From Pseudomonas sp. MM211 (GTDB taxonomy: Bacteria > Pseudomonadota > Gammaproteobacteria > Pseudomonadales > Pseudomonadaceae): a stretch of DNA of 64,000 nt. The notes below the pieces were generated by a model. The model was not told the DNA's origin, ran no database searches, and worked only from the letters and a program-made list of their open reading frames with translations. The position numbers and the translations under genes are program-made. Every line of letters begins with the position of its first letter. Within the stretch, counting starts at the first letter, position 1. Positions 8,450 to 17,676 of the stretch are shown here, one piece after another. The stretch spans positions 1,984,001 to 2,048,000 of the forward strand of contig NZ_CP081942.1 of assembly GCF_020386635.1 (NCBI RefSeq), in the 5' to 3' direction.

Positions 8450-9946
8450 ATGGTAGAGACAAGGCCAGTGGTATCGACAGGGAATGCCGGTTTCGATGTG
8501 GTGCTGAAGGGTGGTTTGCCCAGCAATCGCTTGTACCTGCTTGAGGGAACACCTGGGGCAGGGAAAACCACGCTGGGTTTGCAGTTTCTGCTCGAGGGCG
8601 TTGCCGCCGGCGAGCCGGTTCTGTACATCACGCTCTCGGAAACCAGCGAAGAGCTGGACAGCGTTGCCAGGTCTCACGGCTGGACGCTGGAAGGGATCGA
8701 CCTGTTCGAGTTCTCCTCCACCGAAGAAGTGCTCGGTGAGGACTACGAACAGTCGATACTCCACCCTTGGGAAGCCGAACTCGGCGGCACCATCAAGCTT
8801 ATCCAGCAGCGTGTTGAACAGCTACGGCCCAAGCGCCTGGTATTCGACAGCCTTTCGGAGATGCGCCTGCTCGCACAGGACCCGCTGCGCTACCGGCGCC
8901 AGGTGCTGGCGTTGAAGCAGTTCTTCGCCGGCCGCGACATCACCGTCCTGCTGGTCGACGACCTGACCACCATCAGCGGCGAGCGTGACAACCATCTGCA
9001 CAGCCTCTGCCATGGTGTGGTCACCCTGGAGCGCCTGACCCTTGATTTCGGCGCTGCCCGCCGTCGTCTGCAGGTGCAGAAACTGCGCGGTGTCGACTTC
9101 ACCGCAGGCTTTCACGACTTCACCATCCGCAAAGGTGGCCTGGAAGTCTATCCACGTCTGATCGCCGCCAAGCACAACGCCGAGTACACCAACGAGCCGA
9201 TCAAGAGTGGCGTGCAGGAACTCGACGACCTGCTGGTTGGCGGTCCGATCCGCGGCACCAGCACGCTGGTCACCGGCCCTGCAGGCTCGGGCAAGACGAC
9301 CCTGGCACTGGTTTACCTGGCAGCGGCCTGTGCACGGGGCGAGAACTGCACTATTTACGAGTTCGACGAACGTATCGGAACGCTGCTGGCGCGCGCCGAC
9401 AGCATGGGGCTGCAACTCAGCCATTACGTGGCGACCGGCCAGTTGGTGATTCAGCAGATCGACCCCGCGGAAATCTCGCCGGGTGAGTTTGCATGGCGTG
9501 TGCGCACTGAAGTGGAGACCCGCGGTAGCTCGCTGCTGGTCGTGGACAGCCTGAATGGCTACATGGCTGCCATGCCCCAGGAGCAGCAGCTGATCTTGCA
9601 GATGCACGAGCTGATGTCCTACCTCAGCCAGCAGGGCGTGGTGACCTTCCTGATCAACCCGCAGCACGGGCTGATGGGCTCGATGGCCACCAATCTCAAC
9701 GTTTCTTACGTGGCTGATACGGTGATCCTGATCCGCTTCTTCGAGGCGCAAGGCCGCCTGCGCAAAGCCATTTCGGTGATGAAGCACCGTGGCGGCGCCC
9801 ATGAAGACACCATTCGAGAGCTGAGAATCGATGCTCAAGGCGTGCGCGTCGGCGAGCCCTTGGTGGACTTTCGCGGCGTGTTGACCGGTACGCCGGAGTA
9901 TTACGGTGCCGAGCAACCGTTGATGGAAGAGCGATCGCGTGGCTAA
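8450..9946 (+). CDS. KaiC-like double-domain RecA-family ATPase
   Basis: The protein has 498 residues and two tandem KaiC domains, each with a Walker A motif: GTPGAGKTT at residues 33-41 and GPAGSGKTT at 276-284. Walker B-like strands (RLVFDSLSEM; SLLVVDSLNGY) follow in each half. The length is close to cyanobacterial KaiC (about 519). The residues that align with the KaiC autophosphorylation pair Ser431-Thr432 are Ser419-Tyr420 here, just before ADTVIL. The catalytic double-glutamate positions read SE in domain 1 and DE in domain 2. No kaiA or kaiB lies nearby. The stop codon overlaps the start of a hybrid kinase by 8 bp, so the two are translationally coupled and probably work together. A role as a phosphosignalling or stress switch is more likely than a clock. 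The ATG at 8450 follows TGGAG. Confidence 0.88.
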   Translation: MVETRPVVSTGNAGFDVVLKGGLPSNRLYLLEGTPGAGKTTLGLQFLLEGVAAGEPVLYITLSETSEELDSVARSHGWTLEGIDLFEFSSTEEVLGEDYEQSILHPWEAELGGTIKLIQQRVEQLRPKRLVFDSLSEMRLLAQDPLRYRRQVLALKQFFAGRDITVLLVDDLTTISGERDNHLHSLCHGVVTLERLTLDFGAARRRLQVQKLRGVDFTAGFHDFTIRKGGLEVYPRLIAAKHNAEYTNEPIKSGVQELDDLLVGGPIRGTSTLVTGPAGSGKTTLALVYLAAACARGENCTIYEFDERIGTLLARADSMGLQLSHYVATGQLVIQQIDPAEISPGEFAWRVRTEVETRGSSLLVVDSLNGYMAAMPQEQQLILQMHELMSYLSQQGVVTFLINPQHGLMGSMATNLNVSYVADTVILIRFFEAQGRLRKAISVMKHRGGAHEDTIRELRIDAQGVRVGEPLVDFRGVLTGTPEYYGAEQPLMEERSRG

Positions 9947-12050
9947 CGATCTGAATGGAGAGAGCCGGCGCTTACTCATCTGCGCGCCCTTCAAGGGCGA
10001 TGGCTTGAGCCTGAGCAAGCTGTTCGCAGCGACCTACCCCGTGCAGTTGCATGATCGTCTGGCCCCTTTGATCAGCGCGATTGGGGATCAGGCTGGCGTG
10101 GTAGTGCTCACCGAGGAAGCCCTGGTCGGCGACGTCTCGATGCTCGGGCGTGCTCTGGAAGAACAGGCCGCCTGGTCGGAAATTCCGATCATCCTTCTGG
10201 CCTCCAATAAAGGTCGCACCGGCCGTGCTACGGAAGCAGCCCGGCTGCGCTTGCCAGCGGCTGCCGGGCATGTGCTGGTACTCGAACGCCCGCTTAGCTC
10301 TGCGTCGCTGATCAGTGCCGTTGCCGCGGCCTGGCGCTCCCGCGAGCGGCAGTTCGACATGCGTGATCGCCTGGCCGAACTGGCCGAAGAACGCGCGCGC
10401 ATGCATACGCTGCTGGAGAACATTCCGGTCGGCGTGTGCTTCATGGACAGCCACGGCAAATCGCTGGTCAGCAACCCGCGTTATCGACGCTGCGTACCTG
10501 ACGATGTGATTCCCTCCCTGAGCCCCGCGCATGTGAGCCGCTGGGTCGGTCACGATGAGCGCGGTAACCTGCTCAAACCCAGCATGTTTCCCGGGGCACG
10601 AGCCCTGCGGGGTGAGCCGGTCGCCGGTATCGACTTCAGCTACCAGACGGATGAGGGCGATCAGTCCTGGATGAGGGTCAGCGCCATCCCGCTCTATGAC
10701 GAAAGCCAGCACCTCATTGGCGCCGCTTCGGTCATCCTCGATATCAACGATGAGAAGCGCTCCGAGCAGTCACTCCGGCGCTTCAACGAAGAGCTCGAAA
10801 TTCAGGTCAGGGCGCGCACCCAGGCGCTCAATGCCGCGGTCGAAAAACTGAAGCTGGAGAGCGACGAGCGTGCCCGGGCCGAAGAGCAATTGCGTCAGTC
10901 CCTGAAAATGGAAGCGGTTGGCCAACTGACCGGCGGGATCGCCCACGACTTCAACAACATGCTCACTGGCGTGATGAGTGCCATGGAGCTCATGAAGCTA
11001 CGCCTGGCCAAGGGCAAGCTCGATGGCGTCGAGCGCTTCATGGATGCCGCCTACTCATCGGCCCAGCGCGCCGCCTCGCTGACCCAGCGCCTGCTGGCGT
11101 TCTCGCGGCGTCAATCGTTGGACTCCAAGCCTTTGTCGGTCAACGGGCTGATTCTCTCGCTTCACGAGTTGCTGCAACGCACGGTGACCGAGCAGGTGAG
11201 TGTGCAGCTCGACCTCTGCGAGAGCGATCCGTGGGTGTGCGCCGATACCAATCAGTTGGAAAACGCATTGCTCAACCTGGTGATCAACGGCCGTGATGCC
11301 ATGCCTCGGGGCGGCACCCTGACGATTAGAACCCGAGCCAGCAACGCACCTCTGGAGCCAGTGAAGGAGGGCGGCTTGGGCGAGGCCGGGCATGTCTGCA
11401 TCGATGTCAGCGACACCGGTGTGGGCATCCCCGAACACTTGCTCAACAAGGTTTTCGACCCCTTCTTCACCACCAAACCCATCGGGCAGGGCACCGGCCT
11501 GGGATTGTCGATGGTCTATGGCTTCGCCAAGCAGAGTGACGGCCGACTCTCCATCGACAGCGTTGAGGACAAGGGCACCACCGTGTCGATCTGCCTGCCG
11601 GTGAGCAGTAGCCACAGCCTGCAGATACAGATTCCCAGTGAGGTGAGGTTGTCCGGTAACGGTCAAACCATTCTGCTGGTCGAGGACGACGACTCGGTGC
11701 GCCTGATCAATCAGGCCGCACTGGTCGAGCTCGGCTATCGGGTGGTGGTGGCACGCGAGGCCGAAGAAGCACTGGCGCAGTTAAACAATCTGCCGAGCCT
11801 TGACCTGCTGGTAACGGATGTCGGCTTGCCCGGTATGAACGGCCGACAGCTCGCCGAGGTTGTGCAGCAGCTCAAACCCGGTTTGCCTGTGCTGTTCCTG
11901 ACCGGCTATGCCGAGGGCGCCATGAAGCGTGAAGACTTCCTCGGCCCGCACATGCATTTGCTGACCAAACCCTTCTCGCTGGAGGCGCTGGCCAACCGGA
12001 TCGATCTGATGCTCGGTGAGCAGCCTGGAGGTGAGGCGCCGCTGTGCTGA
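9939..12050 (+). CDS. Hybrid sensor histidine kinase partnered with the KaiC-like protein
   Basis: This cytosolic protein has 703 residues. Residues 1-130 look like a degenerate receiver (LLICAPFKGDG, IPIILLAS, HVLVLERPLSS). A coiled linker, a PAS domain (about 140-270) and a second coiled coil follow. The kinase core has H-box GGIAHDFNNML, an ATPase domain with GVGIPEHLLNKVFDPFFTT and GTGLGLSMVYGF, and a C-terminal receiver with DLLVTDVGLPGMNG and LLTKPFS. The first 8 bp overlap kaiC, so it is co-expressed. In known Kai systems the output kinase SasA has an N-terminal KaiB-like domain; here that place is taken by the receiver-like domain. The target of the C-terminal receiver is unknown. Confidence 0.88.
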   Translation: MANDLNGESRRLLICAPFKGDGLSLSKLFAATYPVQLHDRLAPLISAIGDQAGVVVLTEEALVGDVSMLGRALEEQAAWSEIPIILLASNKGRTGRATEAARLRLPAAAGHVLVLERPLSSASLISAVAAAWRSRERQFDMRDRLAELAEERARMHTLLENIPVGVCFMDSHGKSLVSNPRYRRCVPDDVIPSLSPAHVSRWVGHDERGNLLKPSMFPGARALRGEPVAGIDFSYQTDEGDQSWMRVSAIPLYDESQHLIGAASVILDINDEKRSEQSLRRFNEELEIQVRARTQALNAAVEKLKLESDERARAEEQLRQSLKMEAVGQLTGGIAHDFNNMLTGVMSAMELMKLRLAKGKLDGVERFMDAAYSSAQRAASLTQRLLAFSRRQSLDSKPLSVNGLILSLHELLQRTVTEQVSVQLDLCESDPWVCADTNQLENALLNLVINGRDAMPRGGTLTIRTRASNAPLEPVKEGGLGEAGHVCIDVSDTGVGIPEHLLNKVFDPFFTTKPIGQGTGLGLSMVYGFAKQSDGRLSIDSVEDKGTTVSICLPVSSSHSLQIQIPSEVRLSGNGQTILLVEDDDSVRLINQAALVELGYRVVVAREAEEALAQLNNLPSLDLLVTDVGLPGMNGRQLAEVVQQLKPGLPVLFLTGYAEGAMKREDFLGPHMHLLTKPFSLEALANRIDLMLGEQPGGEAPLC

Positions 12051-12277
12051 TTCGCCACGCTTTCTGCTAGGAGAAAATGCTGCGTTCGGTTACCTGTTCC
12101 GCCTGCTCTACGCGCTGTTGCCGCTGGGCAGTGCTTACGCTACACCGACGCCAATGACGACAGGGTGGCCGACGCACCGAGCAACGAGAAGGAGCGGCTG
12201 ACCCGGCCACGCTGATCTTCTCCGAGTGGACATCGGCACGGTTGCGTCAGCGCTTGTCGTGAGGCCTGACCTGCGGT

Positions 12278-12298
12278 GCAGCGGCTTGGCGCCGCTGC
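12278..12298 (-). terminator. Hairpin downstream of the OprD gene
   Basis: GCAGCGGC-TTGGC-GCCGCTGC forms an 8-bp stem 11 bp past the OprD stop codon. No T-run follows on the minus strand, so this is only a candidate terminator or RNA 3' end. It also lies between convergent genes. Confidence 0.3.
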
Positions 12299-12309
12299 GA
12301 TCTGCGGGG

Positions 12310-13650
12310 TCAGAGGATATTGATCGGGTAGTTGATCAGAATCCGGTGCTCGTCCGCGTCGCGCTGATTGCCCACGGTGGAGCGCAACTGCGCGTGGCGA
12401 AGCTGGATGTTGAGGTTCTTTGCCGGGCCGGACTGCACGGTATAGGCGAGGGTCACGTTGCGTTCCCACTCCTTCTTGTCACCGTCGGCCGCTTTGATGT
12501 GTGAGCCGCTTTCGTACATGCCGACGAAGGTCAGGCCTGGCACACCGGCACTGGCGAAATCGTAACCGTAGCGCACTTGCCAGGTGCGTTCACCGGCGCG
12601 CTGGAACTTGCCGATCATCGATTCCGTCATGAAATAGGCAGAGGAGCCATCCCCCTGGTTGAGCCACACGGCATCGCTGTCGCCGCTGACCACCTGGTAG
12701 CCGGCCGCGAAGGTGTGGCCCTGAATCAGATAGGAGAGCAGGGCGCTGGTCATGCGGCTGTCGACCTCGCCTCTGGTCACGCCGTTTCCATAGTAGCCAT
12801 TGGTGTAGAAGGCCGAGTCATGGCCGTTGGCACCATCAGAGCGGTTGTTGAAATGGCGCAGGTCGCTGCGCAGCGTGCCTTCGCCGAGTTTCAGGTCGTA
12901 CAGCGCACCAACGAAATGCTGTTTGTAGAAGTCTTCGAGGTTGCCGTAGTAGTACTGCAGGGTGAGGTTGTCGAGCGGCTTGTAGTCGACCCCAGCGTAG
13001 TAGAACGTGTTGACGAACTCACCGGTTCGCGGGTTGTTCGCGCCGGGAATCGACATGCCCATCTGGTTGCTCGAGCCGCGCCCCATGACGTGTTCGAGCT
13101 GGCCGGCGGTGAAGGTGAAACCATCCAGATCCTTGGACTGGATCTGACCGCCGCGGAAGGTCTGTTGCAGCATGCGATCGGTGGACACCACCACCGGCAG
13201 TTTGGGAATCAGTGTGCCGTAGCGCAGTTCGGTTTCCGCGAAGCGTGCCTTCAGCGTGCCGCCCAGGCTACCGAACTGATCGACCGCACGGCCATCGCTG
13301 TCGGTGGGGAATACGTTGCCGTTGAAGTTGTTGCTCTCGGGGTTGTAGTGGCGGCCTTTGCCCGAGTCCAGACGGATGCCCCACTGGCCGATGAGATCCA
13401 CGCCGAAACCGACCGTGCCTTCGGTGAACCCTGACTGCACGTTGAGCATGAAGCCTTGACCCCACTCCTGGGTGTAGCTCGGGTCTGCACTGCCGCTGCG
13501 GTTGTCCGCATTGCTGAAGAAATTTCGCGCCAGGATGCTGGCCTTGGTGTCTTCCACGAAACCTGCTGCCTGGCCCTGTTGCGCGATGAGCAGGCCGCAC
13601 AGGCCTGTCGCTAGCATGGGGGCGCGATTGAGTCGCTCCATCGTGTTCAT
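12310..13650 (-). CDS. OprD-family outer membrane porin
   Basis: The 446-residue protein has an N-terminal signal peptide (APMLATGLCGLLIAQQGQA) and the OprD-type start of the mature chain (GFVEDTKASILARNFFSNADNR). Alternating beta-strand segments run to the C-terminus (HRILINYPINIL). OprD porins are 18-strand channels for basic amino acids, small carboxylates and peptides. It lies 47 bp after the MFS gene on the same strand, which itself abuts the aminotransferase gene. The three look like one operon for uptake and use of an amino acid or related acid. A LysR-type box lies at the head of that unit. The exact substrate is unknown. Confidence 0.9.
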   Translation of the reverse strand: MNTMERLNRAPMLATGLCGLLIAQQGQAAGFVEDTKASILARNFFSNADNRSGSADPSYTQEWGQGFMLNVQSGFTEGTVGFGVDLIGQWGIRLDSGKGRHYNPESNNFNGNVFPTDSDGRAVDQFGSLGGTLKARFAETELRYGTLIPKLPVVVSTDRMLQQTFRGGQIQSKDLDGFTFTAGQLEHVMGRGSSNQMGMSIPGANNPRTGEFVNTFYYAGVDYKPLDNLTLQYYYGNLEDFYKQHFVGALYDLKLGEGTLRSDLRHFNNRSDGANGHDSAFYTNGYYGNGVTRGEVDSRMTSALLSYLIQGHTFAAGYQVVSGDSDAVWLNQGDGSSAYFMTESMIGKFQRAGERTWQVRYGYDFASAGVPGLTFVGMYESGSHIKAADGDKKEWERNVTLAYTVQSGPAKNLNIQLRHAQLRSTVGNQRDADEHRILINYPINIL

Positions 13651-13697
13651 CCTCTGGTTGTCATTGAGTGTTGTGGGAGGCAGTCAAAGGTTGGCAG

Positions 13698-15245
13698 TCA
13701 AGGTTGTTGTTTTTCGGGAGCAACGGGAGCCCGCACGCGCGGTAACGCCACCGGCGGCAAGCGGTAAAGAACGATCAGGGCCAGAACACCGAGGGCGGCG
13801 CAGAGCAGCAGACCGACGCCGATCGATTGGGCGAGGGCGCCGCGCGCCAGCATCAGCAGCGGTGTCTGTGCGCCGCTGGCTACGTGTTGCAACAGCACCT
13901 GCGGGTCGGCGAATTGCGCCAGGGCATCCCCTTCACCTGCAGCGATCAGGCTGCGCTGCAGGGTGCTGGCGTAGAGCAGCTTGACCAGCACGGCCATCAT
14001 GGCCGTGCCGAGCAGGCCGCCGACCAGGCGCAATGACTGGGTGAGTGCGGTAGCGATACCAAGGAACTGATGCGCGGCGAGAGTCTGGGTGAACACTGTG
14101 AGGTTGAGCAGGATGAAACCGAGCCCCAGCCCGGCCAGTAGGATCAGGCCAAGCAGCAGGTTGAAACTGGCCGACAGACCGACCCAGGCCAGCCCTAGGC
14201 AGGCTGCCAGCAGTGCGCAGAAGCCCGCGAGCGGCAGCAGATTGGGGTTGCTCATGCGGGTGACGATACGGCCGTTGACGATGGCCCCGAGGGTAATGCT
14301 CAGGGCCAGCGGTGTGATCAACAGGCCGGCGTCCTGCGGTGAGTAGCCATAGCAGCCCTGCAGCAGCAGCGGCAGGTAATACAGCAGGGTGAACATGATC
14401 GCGCCGGCGAGCATCGATAGCAGGAACAGCAGGCGCAGGCTCGGTTGTGTGAATAGCTCTTTCGGTAGCAGGGCAAAACGGCAGCGTCGTTCCCAGCGCC
14501 ACAGGGTGAATGCGGCGCTGCAGAGCAGTGCGCCGAGCAGCGAGCACAGCAGCAGGTCGGCCTGTTCCAGGCGCTCGACGAACAACTGCAGGCTGCCCAG
14601 CACCAGCACGATCAGCAGCGCCCCGACCCAGTCGAGGTTCATCGCCGCCCCGGTCTGCGGGCGATACCAGGGCAAGAAGCGCCAGGCGAAGAACAGGGCC
14701 AGTGCGCCCAGGGGAATATTCAACCAGAACACCGAGCGCCAACCGAACTCGCCGGTGAGGTAACCGCCCAGGCCCGGCCCGATGGCGTTGACCACGCTGA
14801 ACATGGCGCTGAGCAGTATCTGCCAGCGCAGGCGCTGGCGGGTATCCGGGAACAGCTCGGGCACGCAGGCGAATGCCGTGCCGATCAGCATGCCGCCGCC
14901 GACGCCCTGCAGGATGCGGCCGATGACCAGCACCAGCATGCTGTCGGTCAGGGCGCAGACCAGCGACGCCAAGGTGAAGATCACCGTGGCGGCGAGGACG
15001 AACGGCTTGCGGCCGTAGTAGTCGCCCAAGCGGCCGAAGATCGGAATGGTGACGATGGAGGCGAGCAGGTAGCCGGTGGCGACCCAAGCGTACAGTTCGA
15101 AGCCCTGCAGCTCGTTGACGATGCTTGGCAGCGCGTTGCCGATCACCGTCTGGTCGAGTGCCGAGAGCATCAGCACCAGGGAGATGCCGAGCATCGCCAG
15201 CAGCGACTGGGCGAACGTCATCGGCGGCTGGCTCGGCATCGTCAT
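13698..15245 (-). CDS. MFS transporter, DHA2 / EmrB-QacA family
   Basis: From ATG 15245 the protein has 515 residues and about 14 hydrophobic segments, the DHA2 layout. Helix 1 carries ALDQTVIGNALPSIVNEL, the D-x-T-[IV]-[VI]-x-x-A-L-P signature of EmrB/QacA drug:proton antiporters. GRLGDYYGRKPFV is the MFS loop 2-3 motif. The open frame runs further upstream inside the aminotransferase gene, but those residues match nothing, so the start is placed at 15245 (ATG 15239 is the alternative). This overlaps the aminotransferase stop by a few bases, which implies coupling. Its place between an aminotransferase and a porin in a Nac-like regulon suggests export of a by-product or exchange of the substrate. 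Confidence 0.85.
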   Translation of the reverse strand: MTMPSQPPMTFAQSLLAMLGISLVLMLSALDQTVIGNALPSIVNELQGFELYAWVATGYLLASIVTIPIFGRLGDYYGRKPFVLAATVIFTLASLVCALTDSMLVLVIGRILQGVGGGMLIGTAFACVPELFPDTRQRLRWQILLSAMFSVVNAIGPGLGGYLTGEFGWRSVFWLNIPLGALALFFAWRFLPWYRPQTGAAMNLDWVGALLIVLVLGSLQLFVERLEQADLLLCSLLGALLCSAAFTLWRWERRCRFALLPKELFTQPSLRLLFLLSMLAGAIMFTLLYYLPLLLQGCYGYSPQDAGLLITPLALSITLGAIVNGRIVTRMSNPNLLPLAGFCALLAACLGLAWVGLSASFNLLLGLILLAGLGLGFILLNLTVFTQTLAAHQFLGIATALTQSLRLVGGLLGTAMMAVLVKLLYASTLQRSLIAAGEGDALAQFADPQVLLQHVASGAQTPLLMLARGALAQSIGVGLLLCAALGVLALIVLYRLPPVALPRVRAPVAPEKQQP

Positions 15246-15255
15246 GGCGCGCCGC

Positions 15256-16464
15256 TCAGCGCAACTCGGCCACGGCTGCCGCGATTCGCGTGCAGCCGGT
15301 TTCCAGGGTTTCGATGGCCGTGGCGGTGGACATGCGGAAGAACGGCGCCAGGCCGTAGGCGGTTCCGGCAACCACCGCGACACCCTGACTTTCCAGCAGG
15401 TACAGCACCACGTCGGTGTCGGCTGCCAGCACCTTGCCGTCGGGCGTGCGCTTGCCGAGCAGGGCACCGCAGTTGACGTAAAGGTAGAAGGCGCCCTCTG
15501 GCTTGATGCAACTCAGGCCGTCGATGGCGTTGATCAGCTCCAAGCAACGGTCGCGGCGTTGCTGGTAGACCTTGACGCTCTCGCCAACGAAACGCTGATC
15601 GCCTTCCAGCGCCGCCACGGCGGCGGCCTGGCTGACCGAGCAGGCATTGCTGGTGGACTGCGACTGCAGGGTGGCCATGGCGTTGATGATGTCGCTCGGG
15701 CCAGCTGCGTAGCCGATTCGCCAGCCGGTCATGGCGTAGGTCTTCGACACGCCGTTGATGATCAGCACCCGCTCGCGCAGAGCTGGCTCGACGCTGAGCA
15801 GGTGGCTGATGGGGCGCTCGTCGTAGCGGATGTGCTCGTAGATGTCGTCGGTCATCACCAGCACGTTCGGGTAGTCCAGCAGCACGTCGGCCAATGCACG
15901 GTATTGCTCGGCACTGTAGGTGGCGCCGGTCGGGTTGCTCGGTGAGTTGAGCAGCAGCCAGCGGGTACGCGGAGTGATCGCATCGCGCAGTTGCGCGGCG
16001 GTGAGCTTGAACTGGTTTTCTTCCGGGCAGGGCAGGGCCACCGGGCGGCCGTCGCAGGCCAGCACCATGTCCGGGTAGGAGACCCAGTAGGGTGCAGGGA
16101 TCAGCACTTCGTCATCGCTGCCCAGCGTTGCGGCCAGGGCATTGAAGATCGCGGCCTTGGCGCCGCTGGTCACCACCACCTGACTGGCCGGATAGCTGAG
16201 GCCGTTCTCGCGCTCCAGTTTGGCGGCGATGGCATCGCGCAGGGCTGCGGTACCGGCGTTGAGCGTATAGCGCGTTTCGCCGTTTTCGATGGCCTGGGCG
16301 GCTGCCTGGCGAATGTGTTCCGGGGTGTCGAAATCGGGCTCGCCGACCACCAGGTTGATGATGGACTTGCCCGCACGACGCAGCTCGTTGGCCCGGTCGG
16401 CGGCAGCGCTGCTGGGGGAAGGTTTAATGCGAAGCACGCGGGCAGCGATGCGGGAAGCGGTCAC
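15256..16464 (-). CDS. PLP-dependent aminotransferase, class I (AspC-like)
   Basis: The 402-residue protein is a fold-type I aminotransferase. It shows the glycine-rich substrate region VVGEPDFDTPEHI, the SPSNPTGATYS loop, the cofactor Asp region (MTDDIYEHI), and the Schiff-base Lys in NGVSKTYAMTGWRIGY. A C-terminal Arg that binds the carboxylate lies in the FFRMSTA region. Aspartate, aromatic and other amino acids are all used by close relatives. It is the first gene of a minus-strand unit with an MFS transporter and an OprD porin. A box matching ATA-N9-TAT lies 87 bp upstream of its start, so control by the divergent LysR regulator is likely. Confidence 0.87.
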   Translation of the reverse strand: MTASRIAARVLRIKPSPSSAAADRANELRRAGKSIINLVVGEPDFDTPEHIRQAAAQAIENGETRYTLNAGTAALRDAIAAKLERENGLSYPASQVVVTSGAKAAIFNALAATLGSDDEVLIPAPYWVSYPDMVLACDGRPVALPCPEENQFKLTAAQLRDAITPRTRWLLLNSPSNPTGATYSAEQYRALADVLLDYPNVLVMTDDIYEHIRYDERPISHLLSVEPALRERVLIINGVSKTYAMTGWRIGYAAGPSDIINAMATLQSQSTSNACSVSQAAAVAALEGDQRFVGESVKVYQQRRDRCLELINAIDGLSCIKPEGAFYLYVNCGALLGKRTPDGKVLAADTDVVLYLLESQGVAVVAGTAYGLAPFFRMSTATAIETLETGCTRIAAAVAELR

Positions 16465-16528
16465 GGGAACGATCCTCGGTTAGGGCCTTGATGAGGATTA
16501 CGTTACGGCTCGGCTGCACAGGCGCCAT

Positions 16529-16565
16529 AAGACGAGTTCGTTCTGGTTTGATAGGAAGTGCTTAT
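16529..16565 (-). promoter_or_regulatory. Nac-like box plus CGTCTT element before the aminotransferase operon
   Basis: Read on the minus strand, ATAAGCACTTCCTAT (16565-16551) is followed by CGTCTT (16534-16529) exactly 24 bp from the box centre. The same spacing occurs at the two plus-strand promoters of this locus. ATA-N9-TAT is the consensus known for Nac. A -35 TTATGG would start at 16530. Confidence 0.5.
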
Positions 16566-16655
16566 GGATAGCGCTCCGCGTGCCGCGCACCAATGCTGTG
16601 CGACAGCTGGGGCGTAGGCTCCAGAACAGGGAGTGTTGCCTACTGAGGTGTAGCC

Positions 16656-16670
16656 ATACGAAACGCTTAT
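16656..16670 (+). promoter_or_regulatory. Nac-like box before the LysR gene
   Basis: ATACGAAACGCTTAT fits ATA-N9-TAT and matches the box at 16551-16565 at 12 of 15 bases. The two boxes start 105 bp apart, close to ten DNA turns. The site lies about 80 bp upstream of the regulator's start, so it is a candidate for self-control. No CGTCTT element stands at +24 here; CGTCGG is found at +22. Confidence 0.4.
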
Positions 16671-16749
16671 GCATCCTGGGGCGCCGTCGGTATGCGTTGG
16701 CCCGCCTATTGCTCTGTCCGGGCTACTCATCCGTACAGAGCGGTGCACC

Positions 16750-17676
16750 TTGAACCTCCGTCGCCTCAAGTATTTCGTCAAGATCGTCGACATCGGCAGC
16801 CTGACCCAGGCCGCCGATGTACTGCATATCGCCCAGCCCGCGTTGAGCCAGCAGCTCAGCACCCTGGAGTCCGAGTTGCAGCAGCAACTGCTGATCCGCA
16901 CCAAGCGCGGAGTGACGCCGACCGAGGCCGGCAAGGTGCTGTACGGCCATGCCCAGGTGATCCTGCGCCAGTGCGAACAGGCGCAGAGTGACGTCAACGC
17001 GAGTGGTCTGGCCTTGTCCGGCCCGGTGTCGGTGGGGCTGGCGCCGGGAACCGCGGCGTCGACACTGTCGTTGCCATTGCTCAGGCGCGTGCGCGAAAAG
17101 CATCCGGGGATCCTGCTCTACCTCAACGAGAACTTCGGGACCACTCTCAGCGAGCTGATCATGAACGGCCGCATGGACATGGCGGTGCTCTATGGTGGGC
17201 GCGAAGTACATGGCCTGAGCTTCATTCAGCTAATGCGCGAGCCGCTCTGTCTGGTCAGCGCTGAGCCGGCCTTGCAAGGCCGCGAGCGGGTCACCCTGAG
17301 CGAGGTCGCCGCCTTCGAACTGCTGCTGCCGCGTACCTACAACGTGATGCGCCGGCTGGTCGACGAGGCCTTTCTGCGCATCGAGATGAGCGCTCAGGTG
17401 GTTGCGGAAATCGAGTCGTCCACCACCCTGGCCGCTGCGGTTGCCGATCACTTCGGTTCGACCATCCTGCCGGAGTCGGCTGCCCAGGTACTGGCTGATA
17501 CCCATGGCCTGTACCTGAGTCGCATCGTCGAGCCGGACATCGAAGCGCCGCTGGCGCTGTGTCTGTCTGGCCACTTGCCGCTGTCGGTGCCTGCGCAGGC
17601 GGTCAAGGCGATCCTTCTCGAACTGGTCGCGGAAATGCGCGCAGGCCGCCCACCAGCGGAGGGTGAGGGGTCATAA
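16750..17676 (+). CDS. LysR-family regulator, Nac-like
   Basis: The regulator has 308 residues when started at TTG 16750. It opens with MNLRRLKYFVKIVDIGSL, the usual first line of the family, and shows the helix-turn-helix ADVLHIAQPALSQQLSTLE. Two periplasmic-binding-protein-like lobes follow (GPVSVGLAPGT; ILLYLNENFGTTLSELI). An ATG 81 bp further upstream is in frame, but those residues do not fit the family. The N-terminal half resembles the nitrogen assimilation control protein Nac. Boxes of the Nac type stand before its own gene, the divergent aminotransferase unit, the Pxp unit and the SDR/ABC unit. It is therefore the likely regulator of the whole 12310-26547 locus. Whether it answers to a ligand or to NtrC-driven levels is unknown. 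Confidence 0.85.
   Translation: MNLRRLKYFVKIVDIGSLTQAADVLHIAQPALSQQLSTLESELQQQLLIRTKRGVTPTEAGKVLYGHAQVILRQCEQAQSDVNASGLALSGPVSVGLAPGTAASTLSLPLLRRVREKHPGILLYLNENFGTTLSELIMNGRMDMAVLYGGREVHGLSFIQLMREPLCLVSAEPALQGRERVTLSEVAAFELLLPRTYNVMRRLVDEAFLRIEMSAQVVAEIESSTTLAAAVADHFGSTILPESAAQVLADTHGLYLSRIVEPDIEAPLALCLSGHLPLSVPAQAVKAILLELVAEMRAGRPPAEGEGS

Noticed and set aside
8450..9946. Circadian clock gene kaiC
   Set aside because: No kaiA or kaiB is present and the phosphosite pair differs, so a clock role is not supported; kept as KaiC-like.
12077..12157. 26-codon frame with a good GGAG site and five cysteines, after the second hybrid kinase
   Set aside because: Too short and unlike any known peptide; without conservation data it cannot be supported.
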